Counted from the first letter of the stretch, positions 1-10,333 are shown. The stretch is 30,041 bases of DNA from Halocafeteria seosinensis (GCA_001687465.1 LVLI01000449.1:1-30041), one strand, 5' to 3'. Notes: generated by a model from the sequence alone, not told the origin. Translations and numbers: made by a program.

Positions 1-84
<84 letters not shown>

Positions 85-94
85 ACACACACAC
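1..94. repeat. (CA)n dinucleotide microsatellite at window edge
   Basis: An almost pure CA dinucleotide tract of about 94 nt begins at the window edge and has one interruption near 83-84. It probably extends upstream. Tracts like this are often length-polymorphic and can be collapsed in assembly, so its true length is uncertain. Confidence 0.97.
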
Positions 95-263
95 TTACTT
101 CAATGCCGCCGCACCTACCGGTAGTACCCTAAGTTTCGCTGAATTGATGCAAGTTGCAACGGTGCCGTGCATTATTATATTCCTTGAGTCTGTTAATTCT
201 GTTATAGGACCCAGTTCTGCACCGGTATCGATACTATCGTGGTTTAGATCTTGCACGTGTACG
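95..263. promoter_or_regulatory. 5' flank of the AAGAB-like gene
   Basis: This 169-nt stretch lies between the microsatellite and the AAGAB start codon and presumably holds the 5' UTR and part of the promoter. I see no clear core promoter motif. A reverse-strand open frame crosses it and ends next to a GTAAGT at about 90-96. That could be the first exon of a divergent gene, but it is not convincing. Confidence 0.3.
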
Positions 264-1451
264 ATGGCGGCTTCATCTGAGAGAGGGAGATTGGTCATTG
301 TTGGCCCCTCCTCTGCTGGGAAAAAGACCTTAGCAAAAGGTATAGGTTAAACCACAGTGCTATATATTATTGAGCACCATTGACTGACACTGTAAATGGG
401 AAAGTGCAGGTCTGCTACAGGTGAACAAGAGGGACGCATCCGCCGGAGCCGGCAATCCTTCAGCCAAACTGTAAGTACTGCTCTTCCCTCGTATTAAACG
501 AAGTAGTAGGAGTAGGATTCCAATTCCGTTTTAGTTGTTGGAGTATCTTCTTCATTATATACTCGCAGTGATGAAGTGTGCAAATACCCATTGACGCTTG
601 ACACCAAGTACTACAGCGCTGACATCGACGTAGAAGTGTTTCCAGCGTCTTGGTTTTGGGACGTCAATGAAGAGACACGGCTGCAAACTCGCAATGAACT
701 ACTTACGAAACTTGAGGGAGCAGAGGGGGTATTGCTTGTCTTAGAATACGAAACTTTTAGCGAATCTTGCAACGTACTCGAAAAGGGGACAGACGGGTTG
801 CCCGCAACGCAGAACACACTGGAGGTAGAAATGTGTAGGTGGAATAGACTGTTGGACGACATGGAAGAAACTCCTTCACTAAAGCTGTGTGTGGGGAGCA
901 AGTTTGCGGTAGATAACACTGCAAATAGCGAGTTGCCACCCACTCCCAAATGGTGCATTGAGCAAGGCTGGGAGTTCGTTCCAGCCGACTTAACGCAACC
1001 AATGCTCACCGTAGAATCGCGAGATAAGCAAGGTGTTGCACGTATACACGAAGCACTTGAGGCAGTCATGTGGAAAGGAATGCAAATGCGAACTCACCCT
1101 TTACCCAGCCCAAACAGAGGTTCTTTAGCATCTGCTGGGCAGGGGAACTCTGGCTTTAGCATTCAAGAAGACAATTTCATGCGCTCTGAAGACAATGATC
1201 CGTTCCTAGAAGTCGAAGAAGAGGATCAGATGCTACAGAAATTAATGCATGATATCAACTCAGCAAGAGAAATGTCTCAAGATATAGATCGTGATAATGA
1301 AGAAGAAAGACGTGCCAACCAAGATCGGGCCGCGCAGATAGCGATGAGATTGATGCGTATGATGGGGATGGATGAAAATGATGACGAGGAAGCGCAGGAT
1401 ACCGGTGATAACGAGCAGTCAGAAAATCTCGGCAACGGATATACTCAATGA
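264..1451 (+). CDS. AAGAB: Alpha/gamma-adaptin-binding protein p34-like (AAGAB) GTPase-fold protein
   Basis: Inferred exons are 264-339, 410-470 and 569-1451, with introns of 70 and 98 nt (GTATAG...GCAG and GTAAGT...GCAG). They join in phase to give 339 aa. Exon 1 carries a P-loop-like GPSSAGKKT at residues 14-22. Exon 3 contains the block LTLDTKYYSADIDVEVFPA, which I recognise from AAGAB/Irc6-type proteins. Further matches are KWCIEQGWEFV and, later, GVARIHEALEAVMW. The C-terminus is acidic, ending in a Met-rich helix (residues around 280-315) that fits the family's C-terminal adaptor-binding segment. In animals and yeast this cytosolic protein binds AP-1/AP-2 subunits and acts as an assembly chaperone for clathrin adaptors. 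The start is the first ATG that places the P-loop in frame. The gene is convergent with the RAP gene, with 63 nt between stop codons. Family assignment is firm; exact splice sites are inferred. Confidence 0.87.
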
Positions 1452-1514
1452 ACTTTTCCCGAGTTCTGTGACTTACACTCATAAACGCGGATTACGATGG
1501 ATTCAGCCGCCTCT

Positions 1515-4460
1515 TCATAGGTAACCGTGATATTGCCTGCCGTAGGCTTGGAGTTGTGATGGTAGTTTTTCAGCGAGTATTGCAGCCAGAGTGTGCTCAA
1601 CCGTTTTCGACCGTCTTCCATCCGCTGAGTTGTGGCCATCTTTGCTCGTCTGAGTTACTTCACGGTAGTTGATGCTTACAACTGTCCAGCCTTCAGCCTC
1701 AAGTAGTATCCTTTCGAGCTCCCGAACTGGGAGTAACATTCTGTCTAAACCATGAGCACCCTTCCTTGTTGGTGTTTGGGAGCCATCTGACGCCGAATCA
1801 CTGTCACTCCAACCACTGCCTTCTGAGGAAGAATATGAGAGAAGACGTGTGCTCGTTTCTTCAAGAGTAGAGAGGCTCGAAGGTTCTATGGGGCTCAAGA
1901 GGCTCTCGTTCGAGATCTCATTCTGGAAAGTCTTGTTGGGTTGATTTTCGTTGGCATCAGAGAGATCCTTCCTCGATTTCCTAGACCTGGCGACGAATCT
2001 CTTCCGCGAATCAAGAAATAGTGCCACTTTTAGGAATGACAGTTCCCCTTTTGTGTCGTATGTGGGAATGTCATGCCACGCAATATCAATCTGAACACCT
2101 AAAACCGGATCCAAGAAGGCATAGCTTGGTTGGATATAGCCTTCCCTATGAATGATGTCTGTAACAACGTTCGCGAAATCAGACGGTGGTGATTTTCTCT
2201 GAACCGAGTGGTAGGCCTCGCGACACTGCGAGAGAAGCCACTCAGGAAGGCATGCCGGTGAACCGGCACATCCCGGAGGTGCGACATACGCTGTACCCAA
2301 CGTCGCAAGGTGCAATCTGCTCAACTTGAGTTCATCTTGCATGAGGGCAGAGAGCGAATCATACATTGGTCGGTGAGAGGACTGGGCATGTTGCACTATA
2401 GATTCGAAGGCGTGCCTAATAAAGTTGGAGTCCCAATGCTGCGTTACTACGATTGCCCACAATGCATCTACGAGCTGCGGGACCTGAAGTCCAGAAACAC
2501 GGCTTGCTACGTACTGCGAAGCTTGCGTCAGAAAATAAGAACTTTGGTTAGACGTATGTTGCCCCGTTGAAGCGAGAATGGAGCATGCTCGGCAAATGTC
2601 ATCGGGCGATACTTCGCTTGAGCTCATTCTGGTTTCCAGACTGCGGGCCATGGCATTGTACAAGTGATCGACGTTGGAGATCCTGCTCTTCCCGTACACC
2701 GTTGCTACATTAATAATGCTTTTTGTGGGCATGTACTGCAACAAGGCCGCGGCATGAATAGACACGTCGCGCAGCAGCCGGGTAGGAAATGTTTGACGTC
2801 TTCCTAGCGCTTCGACCAGTTTTGGAAGCGTTACGTGGTCCAAATTGCCCCGATTATGGCTGATAACCCTCATTAGAGCTTCGTTCGTGTATGTATCTCC
2901 AGCTCTGGCGTATGATAAAGACCAATACAAGAAGACCGCACTATCAACGTCAATTGTATAAACGTATTTGTCGAATGTAAGTCGTTGCCGTAATTCCTCC
3001 CAGAACTCTTGTATTTGAATGCCACCGGTGGCGAATACCCAAGAGGCCGTTGTTAACTGATGCGCATTTAAGTCATTTATTCGCTGAGCAAGATATTGAG
3101 CAGCAGTTTTGAATAGCTTGGCTTCAACGATATCAGCTATGCGGTATGCCCACAAAACCTTGATAATGTTTTGTACGCTAACAGTTTTTCTCTGGTCGGC
3201 ATTCTCAAGTGACGATCTCATCGATCGCAGGATATGGCGGTTTATAGTTTGTACAGAGCCCTGAAAGGCCAGTCGGTCGGCATGATTGGATTTGGAGAAC
3301 GCCCATAGGGTATTGACGACATTCTCTATATCGAGATCGTCAAACGCTGTCTGAAATATTTGGCTCGATAGTCTAAATACATCTTTGTCACGTATACCTA
3401 AAGCTGCAACACCGTATAGTATGTTTCCTAAATGTCTCATTCGAAAGCGGGAGGCATTCTCCGCTAGAAATATCTTTATCGCCGGGAGAAAGCCTTCAGG
3501 ATATGAGATCAGTTGATTCACTTCTCGAACAGGATCGGCGCATCCTTTGTAAACGGAGCTAGTGAAAACGTCTTTGTAGTTATCCGGATCATTACAAACG
3601 TATCCGAGCGAGTACATTACCGTTGAAAACCCCTGTATATCCATACTATTTATTCGCTTCGTGAAATTGTCGATAAGACGAGCCCAAGCGTTCTTGCTTG
3701 CACCCTTTGTTCGCGAGTAGCCCCAGATCATGTTGACAAGCTCGACTTCTGCGGGCTCTTGACACGCAGTACAAAAACGAGTTATCAGTTGTTCCCGTAG
3801 CTCTTCATATGTTCCGTTTCTTTTTGGACCAAATGTTCCCATTGCATGCACGATAGTTGAACATTCCAGAGCTCCAAATTCTCGGGGATGAGTCTTCAAC
3901 CTCGATAGGGTCAAGACGAGTAATCGATCAATCTCGCGGCGGCTTAAAGACTTGACCACTTCCTTGTCCTTAACGATCCGGTTTAACAGCGTCGCAATAT
4001 TGACGGCATTGAAATTCTCGCCTTCAAAATCAATCATCTTCTGGATAACTTCGGGGTCAGTACTCCGTTTGAGCAGGAGGTAGTTCCTGTAGACAGCATC
4101 TTCTAGTTCCTCTGGAACGGGTTCCTTGTCCTCGTCTCTGTCACTCCATTGTTTTTTCTTTTTCTTTGGCGGTAAAGATTCTACCTTCGCTTGCTTAGTG
4201 TAAGCTACGCAAAGCTCGTCGTCTGTGTCATGCCCAGTGGGATCTGAGGCGGCGGCCTTTGTGTACGATTTTGCTACGTGTTGGATACACGGAGACCATA
4301 CGGCCGTTGGCGCAAAGCTCCTCGGATGACACGGTAAACACATCAAATTTTGACACGAGAGACCTATCGGACCGCCAATCCACATCCTAGTGTCGCAAAA
4401 GTGTGCTGTTGGTTTTTGGACTCGCCCATTCCTTCTGCTCGTAGTTCGGACTGCAATCAT
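1515..4460 (-). CDS. RAP-domain protein, probably organellar RNA metabolism
   Basis: A single open frame of 981 aa. The frame stays open to 4583, but the upstream part has no ATG, so the ATG at 4458-4460 is the best start. The resulting N-terminus (MIAVRTTSRRNGRVQK...) is Arg-rich and free of acidic residues, as expected of a mitochondrial (or plastid) presequence. A basic KKKKK tract follows near residue 100. Residues 120-760 are helical and Leu-rich, with repeated W-(A/S)-(F/Y/L)-(A/S) phrases such as LWAFSK, LWAYR and SWVFATG, as in FASTK-like or heptatricopeptide RNA-binding arrays. The C-terminus matches a RAP domain: GVQIDIAWHD and KVALFLDSRKRF near residues 778-820, then LLEAEGWTVVSINYREV near 918-935. 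A Ser/Asp-rich insert of about 80 residues (825-908) splits the domain. RAP proteins act in organellar rRNA/mRNA processing and translation, and the specific target cannot be read from sequence. No intron is needed. Confidence 0.85.
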   Translation of the reverse strand: MIAVRTTSRRNGRVQKPTAHFCDTRMWIGGPIGLSCQNLMCLPCHPRSFAPTAVWSPCIQHVAKSYTKAAASDPTGHDTDDELCVAYTKQAKVESLPPKKKKKQWSDRDEDKEPVPEELEDAVYRNYLLLKRSTDPEVIQKMIDFEGENFNAVNIATLLNRIVKDKEVVKSLSRREIDRLLVLTLSRLKTHPREFGALECSTIVHAMGTFGPKRNGTYEELREQLITRFCTACQEPAEVELVNMIWGYSRTKGASKNAWARLIDNFTKRINSMDIQGFSTVMYSLGYVCNDPDNYKDVFTSSVYKGCADPVREVNQLISYPEGFLPAIKIFLAENASRFRMRHLGNILYGVAALGIRDKDVFRLSSQIFQTAFDDLDIENVVNTLWAFSKSNHADRLAFQGSVQTINRHILRSMRSSLENADQRKTVSVQNIIKVLWAYRIADIVEAKLFKTAAQYLAQRINDLNAHQLTTASWVFATGGIQIQEFWEELRQRLTFDKYVYTIDVDSAVFLYWSLSYARAGDTYTNEALMRVISHNRGNLDHVTLPKLVEALGRRQTFPTRLLRDVSIHAAALLQYMPTKSIINVATVYGKSRISNVDHLYNAMARSLETRMSSSEVSPDDICRACSILASTGQHTSNQSSYFLTQASQYVASRVSGLQVPQLVDALWAIVVTQHWDSNFIRHAFESIVQHAQSSHRPMYDSLSALMQDELKLSRLHLATLGTAYVAPPGCAGSPACLPEWLLSQCREAYHSVQRKSPPSDFANVVTDIIHREGYIQPSYAFLDPVLGVQIDIAWHDIPTYDTKGELSFLKVALFLDSRKRFVARSRKSRKDLSDANENQPNKTFQNEISNESLLSPIEPSSLSTLEETSTRLLSYSSSEGSGWSDSDSASDGSQTPTRKGAHGLDRMLLPVRELERILLEAEGWTVVSINYREVTQTSKDGHNSADGRRSKTVEHTLAAILAEKLPSQLQAYGRQYHGYL

Positions 4461-4955
4461 CACTCCACGCCATGCTAAACCCCAAAGACTATATTCACCA
4501 ATGAGCTGCAGTATACAGTGATACAGATTTGCAATGAATACTCTAGAAAAATGGATTATTCGACTACATCGACAATTCGGCAACTCTGATTTAGTCTGTG
4601 AACTTCCCAGGGATGATGTTGCTTGCTGCCAGTTGCTGGCTGATTTGACTTTAACAAGTTACTTAGCTCGGCTAATGGAAGAGAGTAACACTTGCGCTTT
4701 CAAATGGAATAAGAGAGTAACACAGATGCTTCCAAATGGAATGGAAGAATCCGAGCAAAATACCACGCTTTCGATGGAACACGTTCTCGTATATGACACG
4801 GTGTCAACACTGAACGAACTGGGGTATATTCAATACACAATAATGTCAATAACCAAGGCGTCAACTTCGTTTGGACTTGGTATCAACTTAACTCATTTAT
4901 TATGTACAAACTGGGAAACTGAAGGAGTGAGAAGAAACGTTGCGTCCACGGTCGT
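4461..4955. other. Intergenic region with 32-nt imperfect tandem repeat and a doubtful ORF
   Basis: This 495-nt gap lies between the RAP gene start and the prohibitin stop, both genes being on the minus strand. It contains an imperfect direct repeat of about 32 nt at 4681-4712 and 4713-4744 (GAGAGTAACAC...AAATGGAAT). A plus-strand open frame of 173 codons (4534-5055) crosses the gap and runs 100 nt antisense into the prohibitin last exon. Its product resembles nothing I know. The repeat length is not a multiple of three, so the two copies are read in different frames, which argues against coding. The gap presumably holds the RAP promoter and the prohibitin 3' UTR. Confidence 0.5.
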
Positions 4956-6265
4956 TTATGACCTTTCGCCCTTCTCAGCGAGCATTTGTTTCTCTGACTC
5001 AGTAAGGCCACCGGTGTTCATCAAGTTCAACAGAAGACTGTCAGAGTTAAGATAAACTGTATTAGAAGATTGTGAAATAGTCTGCGAAATATCCTTGGCA
5101 GCATCAATCCTACGGAGGTTAACGAAACCTGGGTTATTCTTGACAGCTTCTCCGATGAGCTTAGCTGTTTCAGCTTCGGCTTCTGCACGGATGACAATCG
5201 ACTTTCTATCCTGTTCCGCCTTCTCGACAACAAAGCGGGCACGCTCAGCATCTTGCTGGGCAACCTGTTTCGCTTCTACAGCAGCTGTAAATTCGCGGCC
5301 GAATTGTAAGTCAGTGATGGACACATCTTCTAATACGAGATTGAACTGAGCCGCTCGCTCCGTAAGGTTTCGGCGAATCTTTTTACTGACTTGTTCTCGC
5401 TGTGTTAACAACTGTGGTGCTGTATGCTCGGCGATGACCTGTTTCAACACCTCGTTGACAATCGACGGGAGCACTTTTTCGTCAAAGTCTGTGCGATACG
5501 AGGGACCGTGTTGAGATGGAAAAGAACTTCATTCAATAGCATTAGTGCTTATAACACTCACCTTCCCCGAGATTCCTGTATATAGAGGGTAAAGCAGACA
5601 CCTGCGGGCGTGTAAGCACTCGCAGAGAGATCTGTACCATTTGTAAATCTGCCCAACACACAGTGCCCAGGTACATTACAACATCACAACATCGCAGGGA
5701 ATATATTTGACAGCATACCTTTTGATCCAGTTAGCGAGGAGATCACTCGCGGCCTCGTTCGAATATCGAAGATAATAGGGCGTTCGAACCAGGGGATCAT
5801 TAGGTAAGTTCCTTCCTTCTTTATGGTGTCTTTAATTCCCACCAGACGATTGAATATGATGGCGCGTTGACCACCTTGGACTGCACAAAAGCCACGAATA
5901 TTAATAATGGTCCAAGTAAAGCAACGAGTATGACTAAAGCCCCGCATTCCATGTCACAAGCGAAATCGATGGCCTAGCTACGTCAGGAGCGCCAACATCG
6001 ACTTCCCGCGCTGGAGTCTCATCTTCTGAGGGGACAGCTAGGGGGCCAGCTCACCCCTTGCCTTTTTGTTCCTGCCCCCCCCCCCCTTACAGAGGCGGTG
6101 TGCTATCAAATCAGACACAGGACACTTACCACTGTAGATTGAGTTCATACCCAGATATCCCAGGCCAGCGGCGGCAGCTAATACACCGGCACCACCAACC
6201 ATCTTTCCTAAGGGGAGTCTTGGGATTCTTCCCCCACCTTTGCCTTTGCCACCTTCGGACGACAT
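4956..6265 (-). CDS. PHB2: Prohibitin-2, mitochondrial inner membrane
   Basis: Inferred exons, in transcript order, are 6265-6130, 5880-5719, 5648-5562 and 5488-4956, with introns of 249, 70 and 73 nt. They join in phase to give 305 aa, close to the usual ~300. Residues 20-45 form the Gly/Ala-rich membrane anchor ([20 protein letters not shown]). The SPFH/prohibitin core follows: [27 protein letters not shown], then [15 protein letters not shown] across the exon 2/3 junction, [16 protein letters not shown] and [19 protein letters not shown]. The C-terminal coiled-coil and [19 protein letters not shown] are typical. The N-terminal anchor and the KNPG-type block favour PHB2 over PHB1. Prohibitins form ring complexes in the mitochondrial inner membrane that scaffold and regulate m-AAA protease. 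Intron 1 is unusually long for this window and contains a 12-nt C run (plus strand, 6075-6086). The gene is divergent from EXOSC6. Confidence 0.95.
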
Positions 6266-6596
6266 TGCCAGAAGTTTTGCCTCCTAAAACAGCTAAAGCG
6301 AGATTCTCGATGGGAACAAACAGTCGTGTAGAATGTACGGACGCTGCATATGCTCCAATAGCCCATATCGTCCGTTCAAAACAGGACAGAACGGTGTTTG
6401 CTGGCCAAACCTTCCATCAACTTACTTCAACAACAGCTTCGACTTTATATCTGTACCCAAGTTCACAGGAGTGTTGCCATCCTGGTAGACTTGTAAGGTT
6501 AATGTAGCTGAGTCGGGCAGGTTGAGTGGCACGCGTAATATTTCATTTCTTGAAGACTTTTCCTTGTTTGGTGGTTGTGAATCCCCTGGAAGAATC
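6266..6596. promoter_or_regulatory. Shared divergent 5' region of PHB2 and EXOSC6
   Basis: This 331-nt stretch separates the divergent start codons of prohibitin-2 (minus) and the exosome subunit (plus), so it must hold both 5' UTRs and probably a bidirectional promoter. I see no TATA-like box that I would call. A short minus-strand open frame ends next to a GTAAGT near 6424, but no sensible continuation exon was found. Confidence 0.45.
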
Positions 6597-7592
6597 ATGA
6601 GCACGGCATCCACGTACCAATACCAACCCTCGTACGATCGTGTGGCAGACTCGGGTAGAGAGCCAATCACTGTAGATGAACAGCGTCGTCGCGATGGTAG
6701 ATTGCAGAGGCAGATTCGAGAGCCATGTAAGCAACTGGTTCCTTATGTTGGGGCATTGTTTGTGTCGGTTTGTCACGTCTACTTCCGTGCTTCGCAGCCA
6801 TACAGCTGGGTGTCAATTCGCAAGCTTCGGGATCAGCATATGTGGAACTGGGCAGCACCAAGGTGCTTTGCGTAGTGTCCGTGGCTTTGAATTACAATGA
6901 TAATGGGCACGAATTATGCATCTTAGGTGTGTATTATTGTTGTGCAGACATGGGCCTAGGGGAATTACAAAGGCTGGGTCGGAGTTCAGCGAGCGAGGAG
7001 CATTAGAGTGCGATGTTAAGTTCTCTGCCTTTGCTCAGTTAAGCAGGAGGGAGAATAGGGGACAGGTATGCGAAATTAAAAAGATTGTTGGTGCGACTCC
7101 AGCTGTGACGTTGTTTCCCTTTATCATACATGGCAGGATGATGATGAGAAAAAGCTATCGAGGCTAGTGGGTCAAGCGCTAGAACCGTCTGTGCAACTCG
7201 ATATACTTGAAAAGTCAGTAGTGGATGTACATACGCTTGTAATCGAAGATAACGGAGGATGTCTCGAATCTTCCATAATAGCGGCTTCATTAGCGTTATG
7301 CGACGCTGGTATTCCCGTGTATGACCTTGTCCCTTCATGCAGCGTTGCGATAATGTCAAATGTTCCAAAAAGTAGTGATGCGTTGATATTGGATCCCTTG
7401 AGATATGAAGTGGAAGAAGCATGGTGCCATTGTACTGTTGCTATGATGCCGCTACGTGGGCACCTAACACTAGCTCTGCATTCTGGATCTGTTCCATCTT
7501 CGAAAGCTTCCACTTGCATGCAACTAGCAATGCACGGTGCGGCATCCATATATGACTCTATGAAATCCGCAATAAAACACAAGCACGAATAA
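6597..7592 (+). CDS. EXOSC6: Exosome complex subunit MTR3/EXOSC6 (RNase PH-fold)
   Basis: Inferred exons are 6597-6726, 6798-6876, 6948-7065 and 7137-7592, joined in phase to give 260 aa (human EXOSC6 is about 270). All three introns are exactly 71 nt and all end in GCAG. The donor of intron 2 is the unusual GTCCGT. Diagnostic blocks in order are RRRDGR (residues 30-35), GVNSQASGSAYVELGSTKVL with CVVHGPRG following, FSERGALECDVKFSAF, ALEPSVQLDILEKSVVDVHT, then SSIIAASLALCDAGIPVYDL, and an ILDPLRYEVEEA/TVAMMP block near the end. These are the RNase PH motifs of the eukaryotic core-exosome ring. MTR3 is one of six catalytically silent PH-like subunits and pairs with RRP42 in the RNA-degrading nuclear/cytoplasmic exosome. 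RRP41 is the nearest alternative, but the divergent C-terminal half and the missing canonical phosphate-site residues favour MTR3. Confidence 0.88.
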
Positions 7593-7821
7593 ACCTTACA
7601 ACAAATTACACCGGTTAACCTGTTTAGAGTTAGCACCGTTGGTTAATTGGCGGTATTTGCCGAACGTTCCGGTGGCCTTAAGCAGTGCTCAAGGCTTAAC
7701 CTGTCAGCTTGTGAAGATCGCGACTGCAGGACTGGGACAAGAATTGAGTAAACATAGGGAGTATTGTAGACTGGGGCGAAGTAATGTACTAGGATAATAC
7801 CCCTTGAATTTTACTTTGGAG
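7593..7821. other. Short intergenic spacer between EXOSC6 and ORC5
   Basis: A 229-nt tandem spacer. It should contain the EXOSC6 3' end and the ORC5 promoter. I see no gene in it. Confidence 0.5.
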
Positions 7822-9361
7822 ATGGAGGTACCACCAGTGCTACACGAGTGGGAGCACTGCCGCAATCATACCGAGCAACTTTGTGCGCTCTGGAGGTCTC
7901 TTGAGACGACCCCACCGTGTGCTCTAATATACGGTAATTCGAGGGCGGTTGATAAAAGTGTACTGGTGCAAAGTGTGCTACAGCATATAGGTCGCACATT
8001 CGTCTGTGTGAATCCAGAAGAAGTCGCCTCTGAAGCAGAGTTGTGGACTACACTATGGGGAAGGCTACAAGATGAGGCCGTGGACGAAGGAGAGCAACAG
8101 CAGGTCCTCCAAGACTTGCAGCGTCTGAGGAACTCTAACACTGTCTTCCTAAAGACACCAGCGAGGTCGTTTTTAGAATTTATTCATTATACTGATTTTA
8201 GGTTTCGGCATTGGCTCAATAAACCGATGATCGTAATGGATGACGCGGAGAAGGTAGAGAACTTGTCTCGTGGAATGCTGCGTAGACTGTGTGGACACGA
8301 AGGCTCCGGATTTGCACTTGCGTTGATTTCAACTACATCATCTGCTTTCCAATTTGCAATGAGTAGGGGTGAAATGATGCTTCCCTGTGTTCACTTGCCT
8401 GCGTATTCTTTGGAGACTACCATTGAACTTGTTCATCAGGAAGTCAAGGCCCTGGCTGACGATACGGATACCGACATTGGATTGGAGGAAAGTCTCGCGT
8501 CCTTTGTTTCGCATGTAAGTGCAATATGATATGAATTTCTTATTAATAGTCTTCTTTATGAGGAGTGCTTGTTTGCTCAGACGAGCCAAGTTCTGTACCC
8601 GGCTTGTGCAGACGATGTACCAATGCTTGTCAATACGGTTTGGAAATTGTTGAAAGAGCACACCGGTTTTTCAAATGCGGCTACCGCAACTACAACACAC
8701 CTAAAACAGTTGCATCAGCGTTTGCTGTATTTACGAAAATGGCTATATCAGCAACCCCCAACGCTACGTGGCGATGCTGACTCGGAGAGTAGACGAGACG
8801 ACCACACAGAAACGGAGTTGCCCTTCTTGTTTAAGTATATGCTGATCGCCGCTTATCTAGCTAGTCACAACCCCCCGGATACTGATATTAAGTTTTTTAC
8901 TCGAGCTAGCAGTTCCGCGAAGCGGCGTACGTCATCGAAAAGACCGAACGTAAGTCGCCTACGTCCGCTATGCCTCCGAATATCTTGACATCACTCGGTA
9001 GTTGCAGGACAAACCGGACGAAAGTTTACCGCGTTCTTTTCAAGTGGATCGTTTGTTAGCTATATTTTTCGGACTACTGGCTGCAAACGAAGGTGTTGGA
9101 CTTTCGAAAACCGTCTCTTCGGCGGAGATCCAGGCCCAAATAGCATCGATGGTCGCTGTGGGCATGCTTTCGTCTTGCGGCTCAGGAGATTTGTCGAAGC
9201 CGCGATACAGAAGTAAGTGATATTGAGACAGAATGGGAAGCTGCAAACTTATAGGGATTCTTCATGTACCAAGTGCAATCACAGGTAATGTTGGGTTTGC
9301 AGTGGTGCAGAGGGTTTCGGAGCAACTGAAGTTCTCCATTGGGAAGTTTTTGGCAAGTTAG
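7822..9361 (+). CDS. ORC5: Origin recognition complex subunit 5
   Basis: Inferred exons are 7822-8514, 8581-8949, 9008-9212 and 9285-9361, with introns of 66, 58 and 72 nt and GTAAGT donors throughout. They join in phase to give 447 aa (human ORC5 is 435). The first ATG of the frame is at 7822. The N-terminal AAA+ region has a Walker-A position reading YGNSRAVDKSV (residues about 36-46) and a Walker B reading MIVMDDAEKV. The C-terminal part is distinctive for ORC5: ELPFLFKYMLIAAYLASHNP, a Lys/Arg-rich linker, then FQVDRLLAIFFGLL and KPRYRSNVGF before the stop. ORC5 is a core subunit of the six-protein complex that marks replication origins and loads MCM2-7 in the nucleus. The Walker-A loop has one extra residue and Asp instead of the final Gly before Lys-Ser, so nucleotide binding may be weak or lost. 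The family call rests mainly on the C-terminal half. Confidence 0.92.
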
Positions 9362-10333
9362 CGGACCGACAGATAGATTCTTACAGCAAGCTTGTTAACG
9401 TTGCTTAGGCACTCCTATTCCCTGCGAATATCTTGATTTGGGTTCTTCCATACATTCGGTTGGTTTGAATTCATTCGTCTGACGTCAATCCTTCCACCTT
9501 ACGTTCCGCATTCCAACGTACATGTTTGACACCAAGAATGTATGTACCTGCAAGACCAGCTGGACCACAAATATGTTAAGGCCAGTTTATTATGGCTTCA
9601 GCACAATTCCTTGAACAAGAATTTCGCAGGGATCAATGTATCATGTCGGTTTTACATTTTCGATTCCTTGTCCTGGTGAATTCTTCTTGTAGTTGCGCTA
9701 CAGGGACGCAAAACGTGTGGGTCGGGTCGGTCCCTTTAGAGCACCCTTTGGGAGGAACTCCAAAAAGGGTTGGGGTGGTTTCCTGAGCGCTGAGCGCGCC
9801 ACAAGTTGTGGTCAGTGGAAAGTTCCTTCTCATTAGCGAAGCTATTGTATTGTTCTGCAACTGTTTTAACGTAGAATTTCTTCACTATAGGTTCGTAAGT
9901 ATCGTAGCTTTGTAACGTATATAGTCGAGAGACGGTAGGTAGATAGTATAGCTATAGATAGCGTCTGTAGTTCTCCTGCTATTTGAAACGTGTACACATA
10001 GCTATAGAAGAGTATTTATTATATGAAGTTTCAACATTTTCTTAGGATACATTGAGATTCTAGTAGCTACATGATGTAAGTCAGAGGCTGATAATATTTG
10101 TGATGGGCGAGTGATCCCTCCAAAGACCAAAGACGACGGGCTTTGGGGCCTGTGTCTGAAAGAATTATCCAATTTGGAGCATTATGCAAGCATTAGGTTT
10201 TTTCTTTTCTGTACAGTACCAGATGATTGCTTGTGATTGACGCTGTCCCATCGCTTGAGACCAGAATTAAAGCGCACAAGTTGATCTTGCTGCTCGCATA
10301 GTTCTCGAGTTCCTCGCGGTTTGGGCTGTTGTC
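9362..10333. other. 972-nt intergenic region, no gene seen
   Basis: The region lies between the ORC5 stop and the giant-gene start, the longest gene-free stretch here. The longest open frames are about 65-75 codons on either strand and look like chance. An imperfect hairpin is visible at 9743-9770 (ACCCTTTGGGAG, three-base loop, CTCCAAAAAGGGT). The part at 9895-10080 is AT-rich, with several CTATAG/TATAGC repeats. It probably contains the ORC5 3' UTR and the promoter of the giant gene. I see no tRNA or other RNA gene. Confidence 0.6.

Noticed and set aside
95-298. Minus-strand open frame ending beside a GTAAGT next to the microsatellite, a possible first exon of a divergent gene.
   Set aside because: It overlaps the AAGAB P-loop exon antisense. 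Any continuation would lie across the microsatellite outside the window, so it cannot be supported.
4534-5055. Plus-strand open frame of 173 codons between the RAP gene and PHB2.
   Set aside because: It runs antisense into the well-supported PHB2 last exon, resembles no family I know, and contains a 32-nt tandem repeat whose copies are read in different frames.
6422-6670. Minus-strand open frame ending beside a GTAAGT in the PHB2/EXOSC6 divergent region.
   Set aside because: Possible continuation exons at the visible AG sites run into PHB2 exon 1 in another frame. The open frame also overlaps EXOSC6 exon 1 and matches no family.
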